Of a stretch of 30,493 bases of DNA, positions 1 to 8,323 are shown piece after piece. The stretch lies in assembly GCF_000720475.1 (NCBI RefSeq), contig NZ_JOAP01000078.1:1-30493 (forward strand), in the 5' to 3' direction. The DNA is from Streptomyces aureocirculatus (GTDB lineage: Bacteria > Actinomycetota > Actinomycetes > Streptomycetales > Streptomycetaceae). Numbering within the stretch: the stretch's first letter is position 1; each line of letters starts with the position of its first letter. The notes under the pieces are model-generated. The model was not told the origin of the DNA, searched no databases, and saw only the letters and a program-made list of their open reading frames with translations. The translations under genes were made by a program, and so were the position numbers.

Positions 1-1
1 C

Positions 2-109
2 GCCGGCTGCCGCCGACTCCATCGCCGCTACGAACGCAAGGCCGAGCACTTCCTCGCCTTCACCAGCATCGCCTGCACCCTCATCTGCTACCGCAGACTC
101 GCCAAATGA
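2..109 (+). pseudogene. 3' end of an IS5-type transposase
   Basis: The reading frame from base 2 to the TGA at 107-109 encodes a C-terminus with the pieces RRLHRRYERKAEHF and FTSIACTLICYRRLAK. This is the typical end of DDE transposases from Streptomyces IS5-like elements. The rest of the element lies left of the window, so it is unknown whether the IS is complete. The stop codon is in frame with the nuclease reading frame that follows, and the IS edge probably lies around 110-121. The insertion has removed the promoter, start and most of the signal peptide of the following gene. Confidence 0.75.
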
Positions 110-139
110 GATGGCGCCTTAGCAGGCAGTGGCGCGGCC

Positions 140-1327
140 GTGGCCACGGCGGACGATGCGACGGTCCCGCAGGCAAGCGCGCCTCGCGCCGGTGGGCAGG
201 AGCAGACCCGCAAGGGTGTACTTGCCGAGGACATACCGGGGGCGGACGAAGCGGAGACTGCACCCGAAGAGGAGGGGGAGCAGCCGCCGGCCGGAGAGGT
301 GTGCAGCGAGGTCACCGAGGAGGACCAGGCGACGTGCCTGGAGCCGATGTCGGTGGACCTCGAGGATCTGCCGCAGCGCATCAACCGTTCTCCCCGGGCG
401 GGTGTTGATCCGCCGTCTTGGTGTCCGACTGAGGCCAAGGTGGTGAAGAGGACACGCACCAAAGCCTGCATGGTGCGAGGTTGGCGCTACTGGACGAAAA
501 AAAGGATCAACGGACGCTGGGTGAAGACCGGCGAGACCGAAATGATCTTTCTCAGCTATAGCTACGGCAACAGCGGAATAGGCCGCGTCGCGCACCAACT
601 GGAGGTCTATGCCACCAAGGGCTGGGGTGACACCCTCAAGGCGACCATCGATGGAGTGGGAGCCCCCCGTAACTCCTGCGTCACGGAAAGCGCGAAATTC
701 CCGGGCCAGAAGCTGACGCTGCACAAGTGGATGACGGGCGAGGCGTTCTTTGACACAACCGCGACTGCCGCAGGGGCGAAGGGCGAGTGCGGAACAGGCT
801 GGGATATGAAGGTCAAGAACGCGCCCTACCCCCCAGTGGACTTCCCGAGCAGGTTGAACCAGTTCCGCTGTGACAACGACACCGGCGGGCGACCGGGCGT
901 CGGCTGTGTGGTTCCCACTTACGCCTCCGACATGGTCTACAGCAAAGCCAAGACACCCGACCTGGTTTCCCATGTAGATCGGGCCCAGAACTCCGGTCTG
1001 CCCAAGAGGCTTCACCGCACCGAAGACCAGGCGGTCATCGACACCAACCGGAGGTTGGCGTGCAAGGACCGTCCCACGGTGCCGAACAAGTCCTGCGATG
1101 AGTACCCGATCGCTACCTCCAAGGAGGGCCTGAGCGCAGGCGGCAAGCGTCGCACCTTCGACGGCTGCTCCTACAGTGACATCCCTTCAGGAACTGGCTC
1201 GAAGGGAGCAAGCGCCTGCGCCATCAATGAGGAGGACAACCACTCTCAGGGCGGCACCCATACCCAGTTCTTCCGCAAGAACCGTGTACTTCAGGACGAC
1301 CCGTTCGATGTGAAGACCGGTCCATGA
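140..1327 (+). CDS. NucA/NucB-domain deoxyribonuclease, 5'-truncated by IS
   Basis: This is probably a secreted sugar-non-specific DNase of the NucA/NucB family. The last ~110 residues hold the family signature SCDEYPIATSKEG (about residues 318-330), followed by a Gly/Ser-rich loop and the end motif FFRKNRVLQDDPFDV. The middle holds a beta-rich region with paired cysteines and the RCDN...GCVVP segment that precedes the domain in Streptomyces relatives. The frame is open from the upstream IS stop, and residues just before the GTG at 140 (GSGAAVATA) look like the end of a cleaved signal peptide. The IS has therefore probably beheaded an exported protein. A protein started at 140 would stay in the cytoplasm, where the downstream inhibitor would matter. 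Paralogues lie at 12211-12732 and 27426-28454, with a divergent one at 5618-7603. Without a native start this may be a pseudogene. Confidence 0.72.
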   Translation: MATADDATVPQASAPRAGGQEQTRKGVLAEDIPGADEAETAPEEEGEQPPAGEVCSEVTEEDQATCLEPMSVDLEDLPQRINRSPRAGVDPPSWCPTEAKVVKRTRTKACMVRGWRYWTKKRINGRWVKTGETEMIFLSYSYGNSGIGRVAHQLEVYATKGWGDTLKATIDGVGAPRNSCVTESAKFPGQKLTLHKWMTGEAFFDTTATAAGAKGECGTGWDMKVKNAPYPPVDFPSRLNQFRCDNDTGGRPGVGCVVPTYASDMVYSKAKTPDLVSHVDRAQNSGLPKRLHRTEDQAVIDTNRRLACKDRPTVPNKSCDEYPIATSKEGLSAGGKRRTFDGCSYSDIPSGTGSKGASACAINEEDNHSQGGTHTQFFRKNRVLQDDPFDVKTGP

Positions 1328-1332
1328 CCGTA

Positions 1333-1356
1333 GCTGTCTGGAACAGGCCAGACAGC
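1333..1356 (+). terminator. Hairpin after nuclease copy 1
   Basis: A 9-bp perfect stem (GCTGTCTGG with CCAGACAGC) and a 6-base loop begin 6 bases after the nuclease stop. There is no long U-tract, which is usual for actinobacterial terminators. Confidence 0.5.
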
Positions 1357-1383
1357 CTTCACCGAACAACACCATTGCACTAG

Positions 1384-1421
1384 GTTCGGGTCTGGACCGG
1401 CGTGCCGGTCCAGACCCGAAC
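1384..1421 (+). terminator. 17-bp perfect hairpin between nuclease and inhibitor genes
   Basis: GTTCGGGTCTGGACCGG pairs perfectly with 1405-1421 across a 4-base CGTG loop. The stem is very stable and is the second hairpin in the nuclease-inhibitor gap. It overlaps the GTG at 1402, which argues against that codon as the inhibitor start. It could be a terminator, an attenuator or an RNA-processing site. Confidence 0.65.
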
Positions 1422-1452
1422 GACACTCGGCTCGTCTGGGAAGGTGCTCATC

Positions 1453-2061
1453 GTGTCCGGTGACAAGAAGACGGCAGGGAGCATTGTCTACGTCCCCGAG
1501 GGGTCCTTCGGGGTGCTGGACAGCGGAGAGATCCCGGCGGATACGGCGGACTGGTCCAACGGCTTCGTCGCGGTCATGGAGACTGGCGTCCTCATCGCCA
1601 CAGGAATTCACACCGGCAACATTCGCGTCCAGGCCAGCCCCTACCTCACGGCCCCCAGTTTGTCGTCTTCCGACGCTGAGGTGTGGGACGAGATTGTCGA
1701 AGTGTCTGTTCAGGCCCCCCATGCTGGACTGTGTGTCGAATCCCTCCACGACGGTGTTATTGCCGAGTTGCCGCTGCTGAGCACAGGCGGGAACGGGCCC
1801 TACCGGCTCCGCGTCCACGCTCGCGGACGCGATATCGCCTACGACCAGGTCCGTGAACAGCCCGTCGAGGACTATCTGATACAGGCATGGCCTGCGGGCG
1901 CCACCACAGACATCAACATCCTTCGTGGCAGCGCGAAGATCGAAGGCGCTCTGCGGAACCGGAGAGCCAGGCCACCGGCACACTCTAGTTCCGTCAGCGA
2001 AACTGACCGCAACGAGGAGATGGAACTCGAAAGGTTACGGCGTGGCGGGAGCCCTGCCTGA
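1453..2061 (+). CDS. ComJ/Nin-like nuclease inhibitor candidate, copy 1
   Basis: This 202-residue acidic protein has no signal peptide or membrane segment. It is homologous to the genes at 12822-13424 and 28573-29178, and all three lie directly after a NucA/NucB nuclease gene. Shared landmarks are FGVLDSGEIPADTADW near the N-terminus, WDEIVEVSVQAP in the middle and EDYLIQAWPAG near residue 155. In Bacillus, nucA is paired with comJ (nin), which encodes a specific NucA inhibitor. The copy-3 paralogue has the ComJ-like start VSHHQFVLFD. The inferred role is to neutralise the nuclease in the producer cell. The start was set at GTG 1453 because GGGAAGG lies 8 bases upstream; GTG 1444 is an alternative and 1402 falls inside a hairpin. 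The last ~40 residues form a charged tail that differs between copies. Confidence 0.62.
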   Translation: MSGDKKTAGSIVYVPEGSFGVLDSGEIPADTADWSNGFVAVMETGVLIATGIHTGNIRVQASPYLTAPSLSSSDAEVWDEIVEVSVQAPHAGLCVESLHDGVIAELPLLSTGGNGPYRLRVHARGRDIAYDQVREQPVEDYLIQAWPAGATTDINILRGSAKIEGALRNRRARPPAHSSSVSETDRNEEMELERLRRGGSPA

Positions 2062-2131
2062 CAGAGCGTGTCCGGCTGTCGACGGCCCCACCGCGGTGTG
2101 GAACCAGGGGTGCGGGTGAGTTGTCTTCTGG

Positions 2132-3355
2132 GTGATGAGTCCTCACCCGTCCAGGCAACGTGCGGAACGGCGTGGTCTGAACCTTCCCCCGGTCGGCCCC
2201 GTCCTGGCCGCCACCTTCGCAGCCGCAGTGCTAGTAGCCTCGACCGTCTTCTACCTCACCTGGACCCTCCTGGGCGCCCGTGGCCTGGAGCCGGAAGGCA
2301 AGGTCGACGCCAAGACACTGTTCGACATGGTGAAGCTTGCTTTCGGGGTGGTAGCCGGGGCCGGCGCGCTGGTCGCCCTGGTCGTGACCTACCGGCGCCA
2401 ACGCGTTGACGAGGACGGAGCCCTGCGGGATGCCACCAGGCTGCACACCGAGCGGTTCACCGCCGCCGTGACCCAGCTCGAGGCGTCTCCGCCCGTACGG
2501 CTGGGCGGCGTCCACGCCCTGGCCGGGCTCGCCGACGACGCCCCCACACGCGCTCTACGGCAAACCTGCATCGATGTTCTGTGCGCCTACCTCCGCCTGC
2601 CCTACACCGCAGAACCTGACACTCCGGCCGACACACCGGCCCGGCACGAGTACCTCGCCCTGCGCGAGGTACGGCACACCGCCATCCGCCTCATCCGCGA
2701 CCACCTCCGTCTCCCCGAGGAACACCCGCACTCCTGGCAGGGCCACGACTTCGACTTCACTGGCGCCATCTTCGATGGCGGTGACTTCAGCCAGACGACG
2801 TTCTCCGCTGGCAAAGTCGACTTCACCCGCGCGCAGTTCTCCGGAGGCACGGTCGACTTCGGCGGAGCAAAGTTCTCCGGCGCTACGGCCTACTTCACCC
2901 ACTCAGAAATCACCCGCAGCAAGGTCCACTTCAACGAGGCGGAGTTCTCCGGCGGCACGATCTACTTCAACAGGGCGCAGGTCTCCGCTGGCAAGGTCGA
3001 CTTCACCCGGGCGCAGTTCTCCGGCTCCAAGGTCCGCTTCAGCTGGGCACAGTTCTCCGGCGGCACGGTCAACTTCACTTCCGCGGAGTTCTCCGGTGCC
3101 ACGGTCCTCTTCGACAGGGCGAGCTTCTCCGGCGGCACGGCCCAATTCACCTCGGCACAGTTCTCGGGCGGTACGGTCAACTTCCACGAGGCGACGCTCG
3201 CAGACGGAGTCAGCTTCAACGGAGCACAGTTCACGGGCGGCACAGCCGACTTGGGCACAGCCCACGGCACTCCCCCAGCAGGGCTGCCACTGGGGGGGCT
3301 GACCCCGCCCCCGGCCGGGTTGGTCCTGCCTCCGGCTTGGTGCCTAACACCGTAA
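2132..3355 (+). CDS. Membrane-anchored pentapeptide-repeat-like protein
   Basis: The protein has two predicted membrane helices near the N-terminus (about residues 23-47, VLAATFAAAVLVASTVFYL, and 67-86, AFGVVAGAGALVALVVTY). A cytoplasmic helical region with RLHTERFTAAVTQL and RLGGVHALAGLADD follows; this is the usual head of Streptomyces pentapeptide-repeat membrane proteins. From residue ~224 there are thirteen repeats of the form FSGGTVDFTRAQ with a strict 12-residue spacing, expected to form a beta-solenoid. The tail is Pro/Gly-rich. The role of these proteins is not established. It sits 70 bases after the inhibitor gene on the same strand and could be co-transcribed. GTG 2132 and ATG 2135 are equivalent start choices; no strong ribosome site precedes either. 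Confidence 0.75.
   Translation: MMSPHPSRQRAERRGLNLPPVGPVLAATFAAAVLVASTVFYLTWTLLGARGLEPEGKVDAKTLFDMVKLAFGVVAGAGALVALVVTYRRQRVDEDGALRDATRLHTERFTAAVTQLEASPPVRLGGVHALAGLADDAPTRALRQTCIDVLCAYLRLPYTAEPDTPADTPARHEYLALREVRHTAIRLIRDHLRLPEEHPHSWQGHDFDFTGAIFDGGDFSQTTFSAGKVDFTRAQFSGGTVDFGGAKFSGATAYFTHSEITRSKVHFNEAEFSGGTIYFNRAQVSAGKVDFTRAQFSGSKVRFSWAQFSGGTVNFTSAEFSGATVLFDRASFSGGTAQFTSAQFSGGTVNFHEATLADGVSFNGAQFTGGTADLGTAHGTPPAGLPLGGLTPPPAGLVLPPAWCLTP
2801..3265 (+). repeat. 36-bp tandem repeat array (13 units)
   Basis: The array encodes the solenoid of the preceding gene. Units start at 2801 and recur every 36 bases to 3161; one 33-base unit (3197) and a last 36-base unit (3230) follow. Typical units begin TTCTCCGGCGGCACGGTC. 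Units at 2801 and 2981 are nearly identical, which suggests recent unit duplication. Confidence 0.85.
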
Positions 3356-3799
3356 CCCGCTGCGTCTACGGGCAAGGCTGCCCAGATAGGTGGTCAGGCA
3401 GCTCCGCGGTTGTGAGCTGCGAGCACCGGACGGGGCAGCGCCAGAACATTCGTGGACGGGCCGTCGGCCGGTGGTGTCACCCCGCACGCGTCCACTGCGC
3501 ATGCCCCGACCGCTCCCCCGCCTGATGTCACCGCCGTCGCACTGATGTGGCACGGGTGCGGTGGCTCAGCCGACGCACAACCAACTGCGCGCCCCAATCC
3601 GTACGCTGCCGCCCGAGTCGATCACGCGGGGGTGAACGGGATGCGGTACGGCGTGGTGGTGGAGGAACTCGCGGTGGAGGTCACGGCGCAGATGCCGGAC
3701 GGCCAGGCCCGGCAGGGGGTGCTGGTGCTCGTGGTAGAGCTGCGACCATAGATCTCGAACTGACCCAGAAGAATGCTTCGGAGGGATATTGACGTAACG
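3356..3799. other. Intergenic stretch without a convincing gene
   Basis: A weak hairpin at 3398-3420 (GCAGCTC with GAGCTGC) may end the pentapeptide gene transcript. A short open frame at 3641-3751 starting MRYGVVVEELAVEV has a GGGGGTG sequence 6 bases upstream, but it is only 36 residues and matches nothing I recognise. Confidence 0.4.
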
Positions 3800-4390
3800 C
3801 TAGGAGAGCTTTTTCAGGATCCTCGCTCGCACATCCTTGGAGCCGATCACCACGAAATGAGTCCGCTTACCGGCAGATCGCTGCACGGAAGCTGACCCAT
3901 TTGGGGGAGAGGCTTCGGAGGAGTCTTTACTCTCATACTCAATGATCATGGAATTCGTTCCGCAGGAGAGCGATGCCCATGGGCCGGATCTTACAGAACT
4001 CTGGGCAGAGGAACTATAGTAGGGACCACCCGGGAGTTTTGCACTCCCCTCATCGAGATTGCGCGGCCACGCGGTCCGCAGGCCGATGGTCTCGCTCTTC
4101 TTCGCGTCGAATACCGAAATCCCGCACTTCTTGCCAGTCACATAAGCAACGACGCGGTACTCCCCGAAACGGACTTCCCCCACAGGGCGTGCGTGACCAT
4201 CCGGGAATTCGGTTTCGACGGTCGCCATGGGGTCGCCGTTCAGAGCAACTTCATCGAGTTCACGCAGAGGGATACCCTGCGGCTTGGGTGGGGATGACGC
4301 GCGATCGCCATCACCCCCACCTGCCGTACAAGCTGCTGCGGCCAGCGAGAGAGTGGCAGCGATGACTATTGATCGGACTGTTCGATTCAT
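3800..4390 (-). CDS. Putative lipoprotein of unknown function
   Basis: The N-terminus MNRTVRSIVIAATLSLAAAAC is a lipoprotein signal peptide with the lipobox cysteine at residue 21. The protein is therefore likely exported and anchored to the outer face of the membrane. The mature part is about 175 residues with a Gly/Ser/Asp-rich linker, then a globular region with cysteines in KKCGIS and LSCGTN that could form a disulfide. I recognise no family. It lies downstream of the gene at 4428-5051 on the same strand with a short gap, so the two probably form an operon. ATG 4390 is preferred because it gives a clean signal peptide. An in-frame GTG at 4408 has a GAGG site upstream and would add six residues including a Glu, which would be unusual. 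Confidence 0.65.
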   Translation of the reverse strand: MNRTVRSIVIAATLSLAAAACTAGGGDGDRASSPPKPQGIPLRELDEVALNGDPMATVETEFPDGHARPVGEVRFGEYRVVAYVTGKKCGISVFDAKKSETIGLRTAWPRNLDEGSAKLPGGPYYSSSAQSSVRSGPWASLSCGTNSMIIEYESKDSSEASPPNGSASVQRSAGKRTHFVVIGSKDVRARILKKLS

Positions 4391-4427
4391 CGGCAAAAAC
4401 TCTACCACTCAGCCTCGCAGGGGTAGA

Positions 4428-5051
4428 TCAGCCCTTGGTGGTCCACTGGTTGAAGCACACACCGACCGGCTTCAGTACGTACCCGGCCCACTTCTTCTTT
4501 CCGAAAACTGCCTGGTAAGTGTAGTGGTCGTACAGGGGGTACGCCTGAACAGTACCGAAACGCCCCTTCGGGACCTCGTAACGAGTCTGATTCTCAACGG
4601 TGTAGCTCTTGGAGACGCTGAACCCCATAGCCGCAGAAATCTTTCCAGCAGACAGACTGACCTCAGATTTCTTTTCCGTCGCAACAGACTTGCTGACGGT
4701 CAGGACCAGAGTGGTCTTACCCCGGCCACTGGTCTGCTGCAGGAGCCGCGTACCGCAGTTCTGCCCCTGGTACCGCTTATTCTTGATCTTGATAGCTGAT
4801 TCACCTGGCTTCTTCCTGCTCGCATCACCAGGCCCAAAGATGTCGATAACATCGTCGCCGGGCAGAGATTGCACAGGAACGGTCCGCTCTACAACCGTTT
4901 CGGGGCCCGGCACGTGGAACCCTTCGGGAAGACTCAGATCAACAGAAGCCGTGCCAGTTTCGACATCTGCTGTCGGTGCTGCCGTAGCCGTCCCCACAGT
5001 CAATGCACTCAATACAACTGCCCCGGCGAGCGCTCGCAATGCGCGATTCAC
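4428..5051 (-). CDS. Exported protein of unknown function, first gene of a two-gene operon
   Basis: This 207-residue protein has a Sec signal peptide (MNRALRALAGAVVLSALTVG, cleavage near ATA-AP). The mature region has two cysteines (QNCGTR and VGVCFNQW) and alternating Ser/Thr/Val strands, including VLTVSKSVATEKKSEVSLSA and FSVSKSYTVENQTRYEVPKG. It ends in an aromatic section with YPLYDHYTYQAVF. The amphipathic strand pattern resembles beta-pore-forming toxins of the ETX/MTX2 type, but this is only an impression. The start is GTG 5051, with GGAG about 6 bases upstream; TTG 5066 is less likely. The lipoprotein gene at 3800-4390 follows, which could act as receptor, chaperone or protector. Confidence 0.65.
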   Translation of the reverse strand: MNRALRALAGAVVLSALTVGTATAAPTADVETGTASVDLSLPEGFHVPGPETVVERTVPVQSLPGDDVIDIFGPGDASRKKPGESAIKIKNKRYQGQNCGTRLLQQTSGRGKTTLVLTVSKSVATEKKSEVSLSAGKISAAMGFSVSKSYTVENQTRYEVPKGRFGTVQAYPLYDHYTYQAVFGKKKWAGYVLKPVGVCFNQWTTKG

Positions 5052-5109
5052 ATGTCTCCAAATCAAAGATCCAAGAGCCTGCGGAGGTCACCCGCAGCAC
5101 TCGAATCAC

Positions 5110-5139
5110 AACCTAGATCATCTTCTTAATCGAAGCCAA
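5110..5139 (-). promoter_or_regulatory. Candidate sigma-70-type promoter for the 5051 operon
   Basis: On the minus strand TTGGCT (5139-5134) and TAGGTT (5115-5110) are separated by 18 bases, placing a transcription start near 5103. The surrounding DNA is much more AT-rich than the neighbourhood. Confidence 0.35.
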
Positions 5140-5617
5140 CCAAGTTAGGACATTTGAGCTTTTTTTGAGGTTTGCGCCCTTCGTCGTTCAGGGCCACAAA
5201 AAATAGGGACAATAGGCGTTAAACATATACATGTCATGCCGTCCTCGCTCCTCGCAACCACACGACGGCACTGGGAGTTGTGCCCATACGACAGGGGCCG
5301 ACGCGCGTTCGGGATGACGTCGGCACGCCCGGGCAGGCGCACGACGGCCAGTCCCTGCCGTTACTGCTGGGCGACCTGCGAGTCCCCAGGACCGGAGCAG
5401 GCCGCCCGCCCCACGCTGGCCGAGACGCGCGCGAATTACGTGTGCAGTGCAATCAGACCGTGACCCGGGATGGTGCAACCGTGTGCAGCGTCACATCCGG
5501 CATCGGGCGAACGAGCCGTGATGTCCGCTTAGTTGGTGTTGCTGCATGTGTAGTGCGGGGCCTACGAATGTCGGCGGCGCGACTAACCGCAACCACATGA
5601 GTGAGGACGACGACTGC
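5140..5617. other. Long divergent intergenic region
   Basis: This stretch separates the leftward operon from the rightward 661-residue protein. It includes an AT-rich part (about 5150-5235) with a run of seven T. The open frames on either strand look like random GC-rich frames with no recognisable protein content. Confidence 0.4.
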
Positions 5618-7603
5618 ATGTCCAGTTCCACCAGACGAAAAGGTACCCTCGCCCGCTTAGCCATGGGCGTCACGGCCGCCCTGCTCCTGGGATCCGGGAT
5701 GGCTACCGCCGCACCCGCATCTGACCACACGTCGGACCCCGGCCCGGACTACGCCCCGTCCTCCCGGCCTGCCGCAGGTGTGGAGAAGAGCCTCAGGGCC
5801 AACACACACCGCCCGGAGTCGGGCAAGGACCCCGATGCCGGCCCGGCCTGGAAGCAGGTCGACGGAGGGCTCGAGACCTGGAGCGTGGAGACCACCAAGG
5901 TTCAACTGCGCAACAAGGTCACCGACAAGGACAACGACAAGGCCAACCTCACCTTCGAGGTCTGGACCATCGGCACGGACGGCAAACCCAAGACGCAGGT
6001 CAAGCTCACCGACGCCAACCCCTACGGCGTCCTGGTCTCCAAGTTCGTCCCGAGCGGCTCACGGGCGACCGTGACCGTAGACCCATGGGTGCTGAAACCG
6101 AACGTCGACTATCTCTTCCGTACCAGTGCCTACGACGGCGGCCTGTACGAGACGGATTGGTCTCCCTGGGCCCGGCTGCGCATTGAACTGCCGATAGACC
6201 TGACCCTTCCCAACCCGGACCACAACGCGCCGAACCCCAGCTTCACCACACCGCCCAGCAGCGACCAGACGAAGCCGTTGAGGTCTGCTACCACCCGCAG
6301 CACCTACAAGGCCGACAAGCGGCAGTGCGGCCCGGCCGACAAGAAAGGCATCCAGGCGTGCGTCGAGACCAACCCGGTGCCGGACAAACCAGCCGCCCAG
6401 TCCAGGAACCTGCGAGACGCCGGCTGGTGTGACACCGCCGCTGGTGCTTTCGCCGACCGGTTCAAGGAATGCGACAGGCGCTCGGTCACCTACTACCTGG
6501 GCCCCGAGGACGATCCCACGGCGAAAGCCGATTTCACCTTCACCCGCGAGCTGCGCCTGAACGAGACCGTCGGCACGTTCACCGAAAGGCTTACGGTCAA
6601 GGGCGACAACGTCCCGGCTGACTTCGACGGCGGTATCAGCCTGTCCGCGTTCAACGGCCACATCTGTCAGTCCCCGTGCAAGCCGATCGAACCCCAGGGC
6701 GGCGACTGGACGGCTACCCCACACTGGTTCCCCGGCGACAAGCACAGCGCGACCCTGACCACGAAGTACACGTGGGATGACTCCGTGGCGGACAAGCAGT
6801 ACCGGTTCAAACCCGACGTCAAGATCGAGGGCACGGTGCACTCCCCCGGCGTCGGGCAGAGAGTCGACTACCAGTGGTCCAAGGGCTACTGGGAGGAGAA
6901 CCCTGACCTGGATGAGATCCGCTGTGACACCTTCACCGCGAAGTACGACGGCACGGGCTGTGTCTTCGTCAACTGGGCCCCGAGCTACGTCTTCAACGCC
7001 AAGAGCTACCCTCAGGCCGCAGCGCACGCATGGCTGGTCCAGGAGAAGCTCAAAAACCACCCGGGACGGTACGACAAGCCACTCTACTACATGGGTGACG
7101 CTGAGCAGAACAAGAAGAACCGGGCCCGTATGTGCCCCACCGGGTGGGCTGCGGAGAACGGTGACCCCAGCGCTCTGGACGATGCGAACGACGCGTTGAA
7201 CTGTGACGAGTTCGCTTTCGCCTCCTCCTATAACAGTGGAGGGATGAAGAAGAGCGAAGGCGGGCTCAACGAGGCCGTGCCCACGGGCTCCACCACGGGC
7301 ACCCCGAACGGGAAGGCGTGCCTGCAGACCTTCGCGAAGAAGCAGGGCTCCCGGGTGCATCTGTACAACGTCGACTTCGGCGGTGGATGGGACAACGTGT
7401 CGCACTTCACCGAGGTGTGCGGGCGTTCGGCAATTTCCGGTGTCCACAACCAGGAGTCCATGGGGTCGAACTTCGCCTCGTTCATGAAGCAGATGCGGAT
7501 CATGGACAGGGACGCCTACTGGCTCGACACCCGTATAAGCGGGAAGTGCGAGCCCACGGACGGTACCGGAAAGCCGTTCCGGTGCACGCTGACCGCGAGG
7601 TAG
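5618..7603 (+). CDS. Large exported protein with divergent NucA/NucB-like C-terminal domain
   Basis: This 661-residue protein begins with a signal peptide (GTLARLAMGVTAALLLGSG, cleavage near ATA-AP). Residues ~60-190 resemble a fibronectin-like or DNRLRE-associated domain (FEVWTIGTDGK and DYLFRTSAYDGGLY). The C-terminal ~250 residues follow the layout of the three NucA/NucB genes here. RCDTF...GTGCVFVNWAPSY matches the RCDN...GCVVP segment. NCDEFAFASSYNSGG takes the place of CDEYPFATTREGG, and FMKQMRIMDRDAYWL matches the end motif. The CDE acidic pair is kept but the Tyr-Pro is Phe-Ala, so DNase activity is likely but not certain. ATG 5618 was chosen for GAGGA 10 bases upstream; ATG 5597 lacks a ribosome site. 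No ComJ-like gene follows. A SUKH gene converges on it from the right instead. Confidence 0.7.
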   Translation: MSSSTRRKGTLARLAMGVTAALLLGSGMATAAPASDHTSDPGPDYAPSSRPAAGVEKSLRANTHRPESGKDPDAGPAWKQVDGGLETWSVETTKVQLRNKVTDKDNDKANLTFEVWTIGTDGKPKTQVKLTDANPYGVLVSKFVPSGSRATVTVDPWVLKPNVDYLFRTSAYDGGLYETDWSPWARLRIELPIDLTLPNPDHNAPNPSFTTPPSSDQTKPLRSATTRSTYKADKRQCGPADKKGIQACVETNPVPDKPAAQSRNLRDAGWCDTAAGAFADRFKECDRRSVTYYLGPEDDPTAKADFTFTRELRLNETVGTFTERLTVKGDNVPADFDGGISLSAFNGHICQSPCKPIEPQGGDWTATPHWFPGDKHSATLTTKYTWDDSVADKQYRFKPDVKIEGTVHSPGVGQRVDYQWSKGYWEENPDLDEIRCDTFTAKYDGTGCVFVNWAPSYVFNAKSYPQAAAHAWLVQEKLKNHPGRYDKPLYYMGDAEQNKKNRARMCPTGWAAENGDPSALDDANDALNCDEFAFASSYNSGGMKKSEGGLNEAVPTGSTTGTPNGKACLQTFAKKQGSRVHLYNVDFGGGWDNVSHFTEVCGRSAISGVHNQESMGSNFASFMKQMRIMDRDAYWLDTRISGKCEPTDGTGKPFRCTLTAR

Positions 7604-7657
7604 TCACCATCGCCTGACTGCTGGTGCGGGCCCAGGCCGGGCCCGCACCAGCTCACC

Positions 7658-8323
7658 TCACGGATGGACAGGCCGCCAGGCAACCTCCAGGCCATCATCG
7701 GGGTCGATCCACGCCAGGCACCCCAGCGCCAGCACTGGTTGTTTCCTGCCAGCCGTTTCCAGCCGGGGCCCACCGCCAGTCTGAAGCAGCTCGCAGACCG
7801 CCTCCAGGTAGGCGGCCACGGACGGCCACGCCGGGGGTGACAGATCCGGGCCAGTCATGGTTGACCATCCCCCGACACCCCGCAGCGTCGGATCCGTCGA
7901 CGATGAGACGTACATGCCGAATTCACCTGCGCCACTTGGCTCCACGGCGTCGAGGAACGACACGAAGTCGGCCCCCTCCCACGGATCGTCCTCACCCGGC
8001 CCGAAGCGCAGACGCTGCCACAGCGAGGCTTCAGGAGCGAGGAAGATCCCTTCGGGCAGGAACTTGCCCGCCCACAGTTCACCGTCCTCATTGCCCGGCA
8101 CATCGACCTTCTGGACACCGCCGCACACCCGCCAGAGAGCTTTCAGCTCGGGAGGGAAGCCGAAGTCGAGCACATGCATCAGACGGGCCTCTGCAGCAGT
8201 GACAGTGTCCGCATCCGCCGGGGGAAGCAGCGAGGCATACGAGGCGGGCGCGTACTCGGCCAGCCAACCCGTAAGCCGTTCCCACACCGCAGTGATCTGC
8301 TCTATCTCGCTCTGATCAGACAT
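7658..8323 (-). CDS. SMI1/KNR4 (SUKH) family immunity-type protein
   Basis: This 221-residue cytoplasmic protein shows the SUKH pattern. It has an N-terminal helix VWERLTGWLAEYAP, then the hallmark FGFPPELKALWRVCGGV (about residues 75-91), and the later W-rich strands WAGKFLPEGIFL and DFVSFLDAV. SUKH proteins act as immunity proteins for many nuclease-type polymorphic toxins. It converges with the 661-residue NucA/NucB-like protein with only 54 bases between stop codons, so pairing with that effector is a reasonable inference. The opposite orientation means they would not share a transcript. The ATG at 8323 is the first in frame; only a weak ribosome site is visible. Confidence 0.8.
   Translation of the reverse strand: MSDQSEIEQITAVWERLTGWLAEYAPASYASLLPPADADTVTAAEARLMHVLDFGFPPELKALWRVCGGVQKVDVPGNEDGELWAGKFLPEGIFLAPEASLWQRLRFGPGEDDPWEGADFVSFLDAVEPSGAGEFGMYVSSSTDPTLRGVGGWSTMTGPDLSPPAWPSVAAYLEAVCELLQTGGGPRLETAGRKQPVLALGCLAWIDPDDGLEVAWRPVHP

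Noticed and set aside
1402..1452. Upstream start (GTG 1402) for inhibitor copy 1
   Set aside because: The codon sits in the loop of a 17-bp hairpin and the added residues have no counterpart in the other two copies.
2801..3265. 36-bp repeats as a possible CRISPR array
   Set aside because: Units are contiguous, in frame and have no unique spacers; they encode the protein solenoid.
6059..7447. Long minus-strand open frame opposite the 661-residue protein
   Set aside because: It is a GC-rich shadow frame: Arg/Val/Gly-rich, no ribosome site, no motifs, and the opposite strand has a clear signal peptide and domain.
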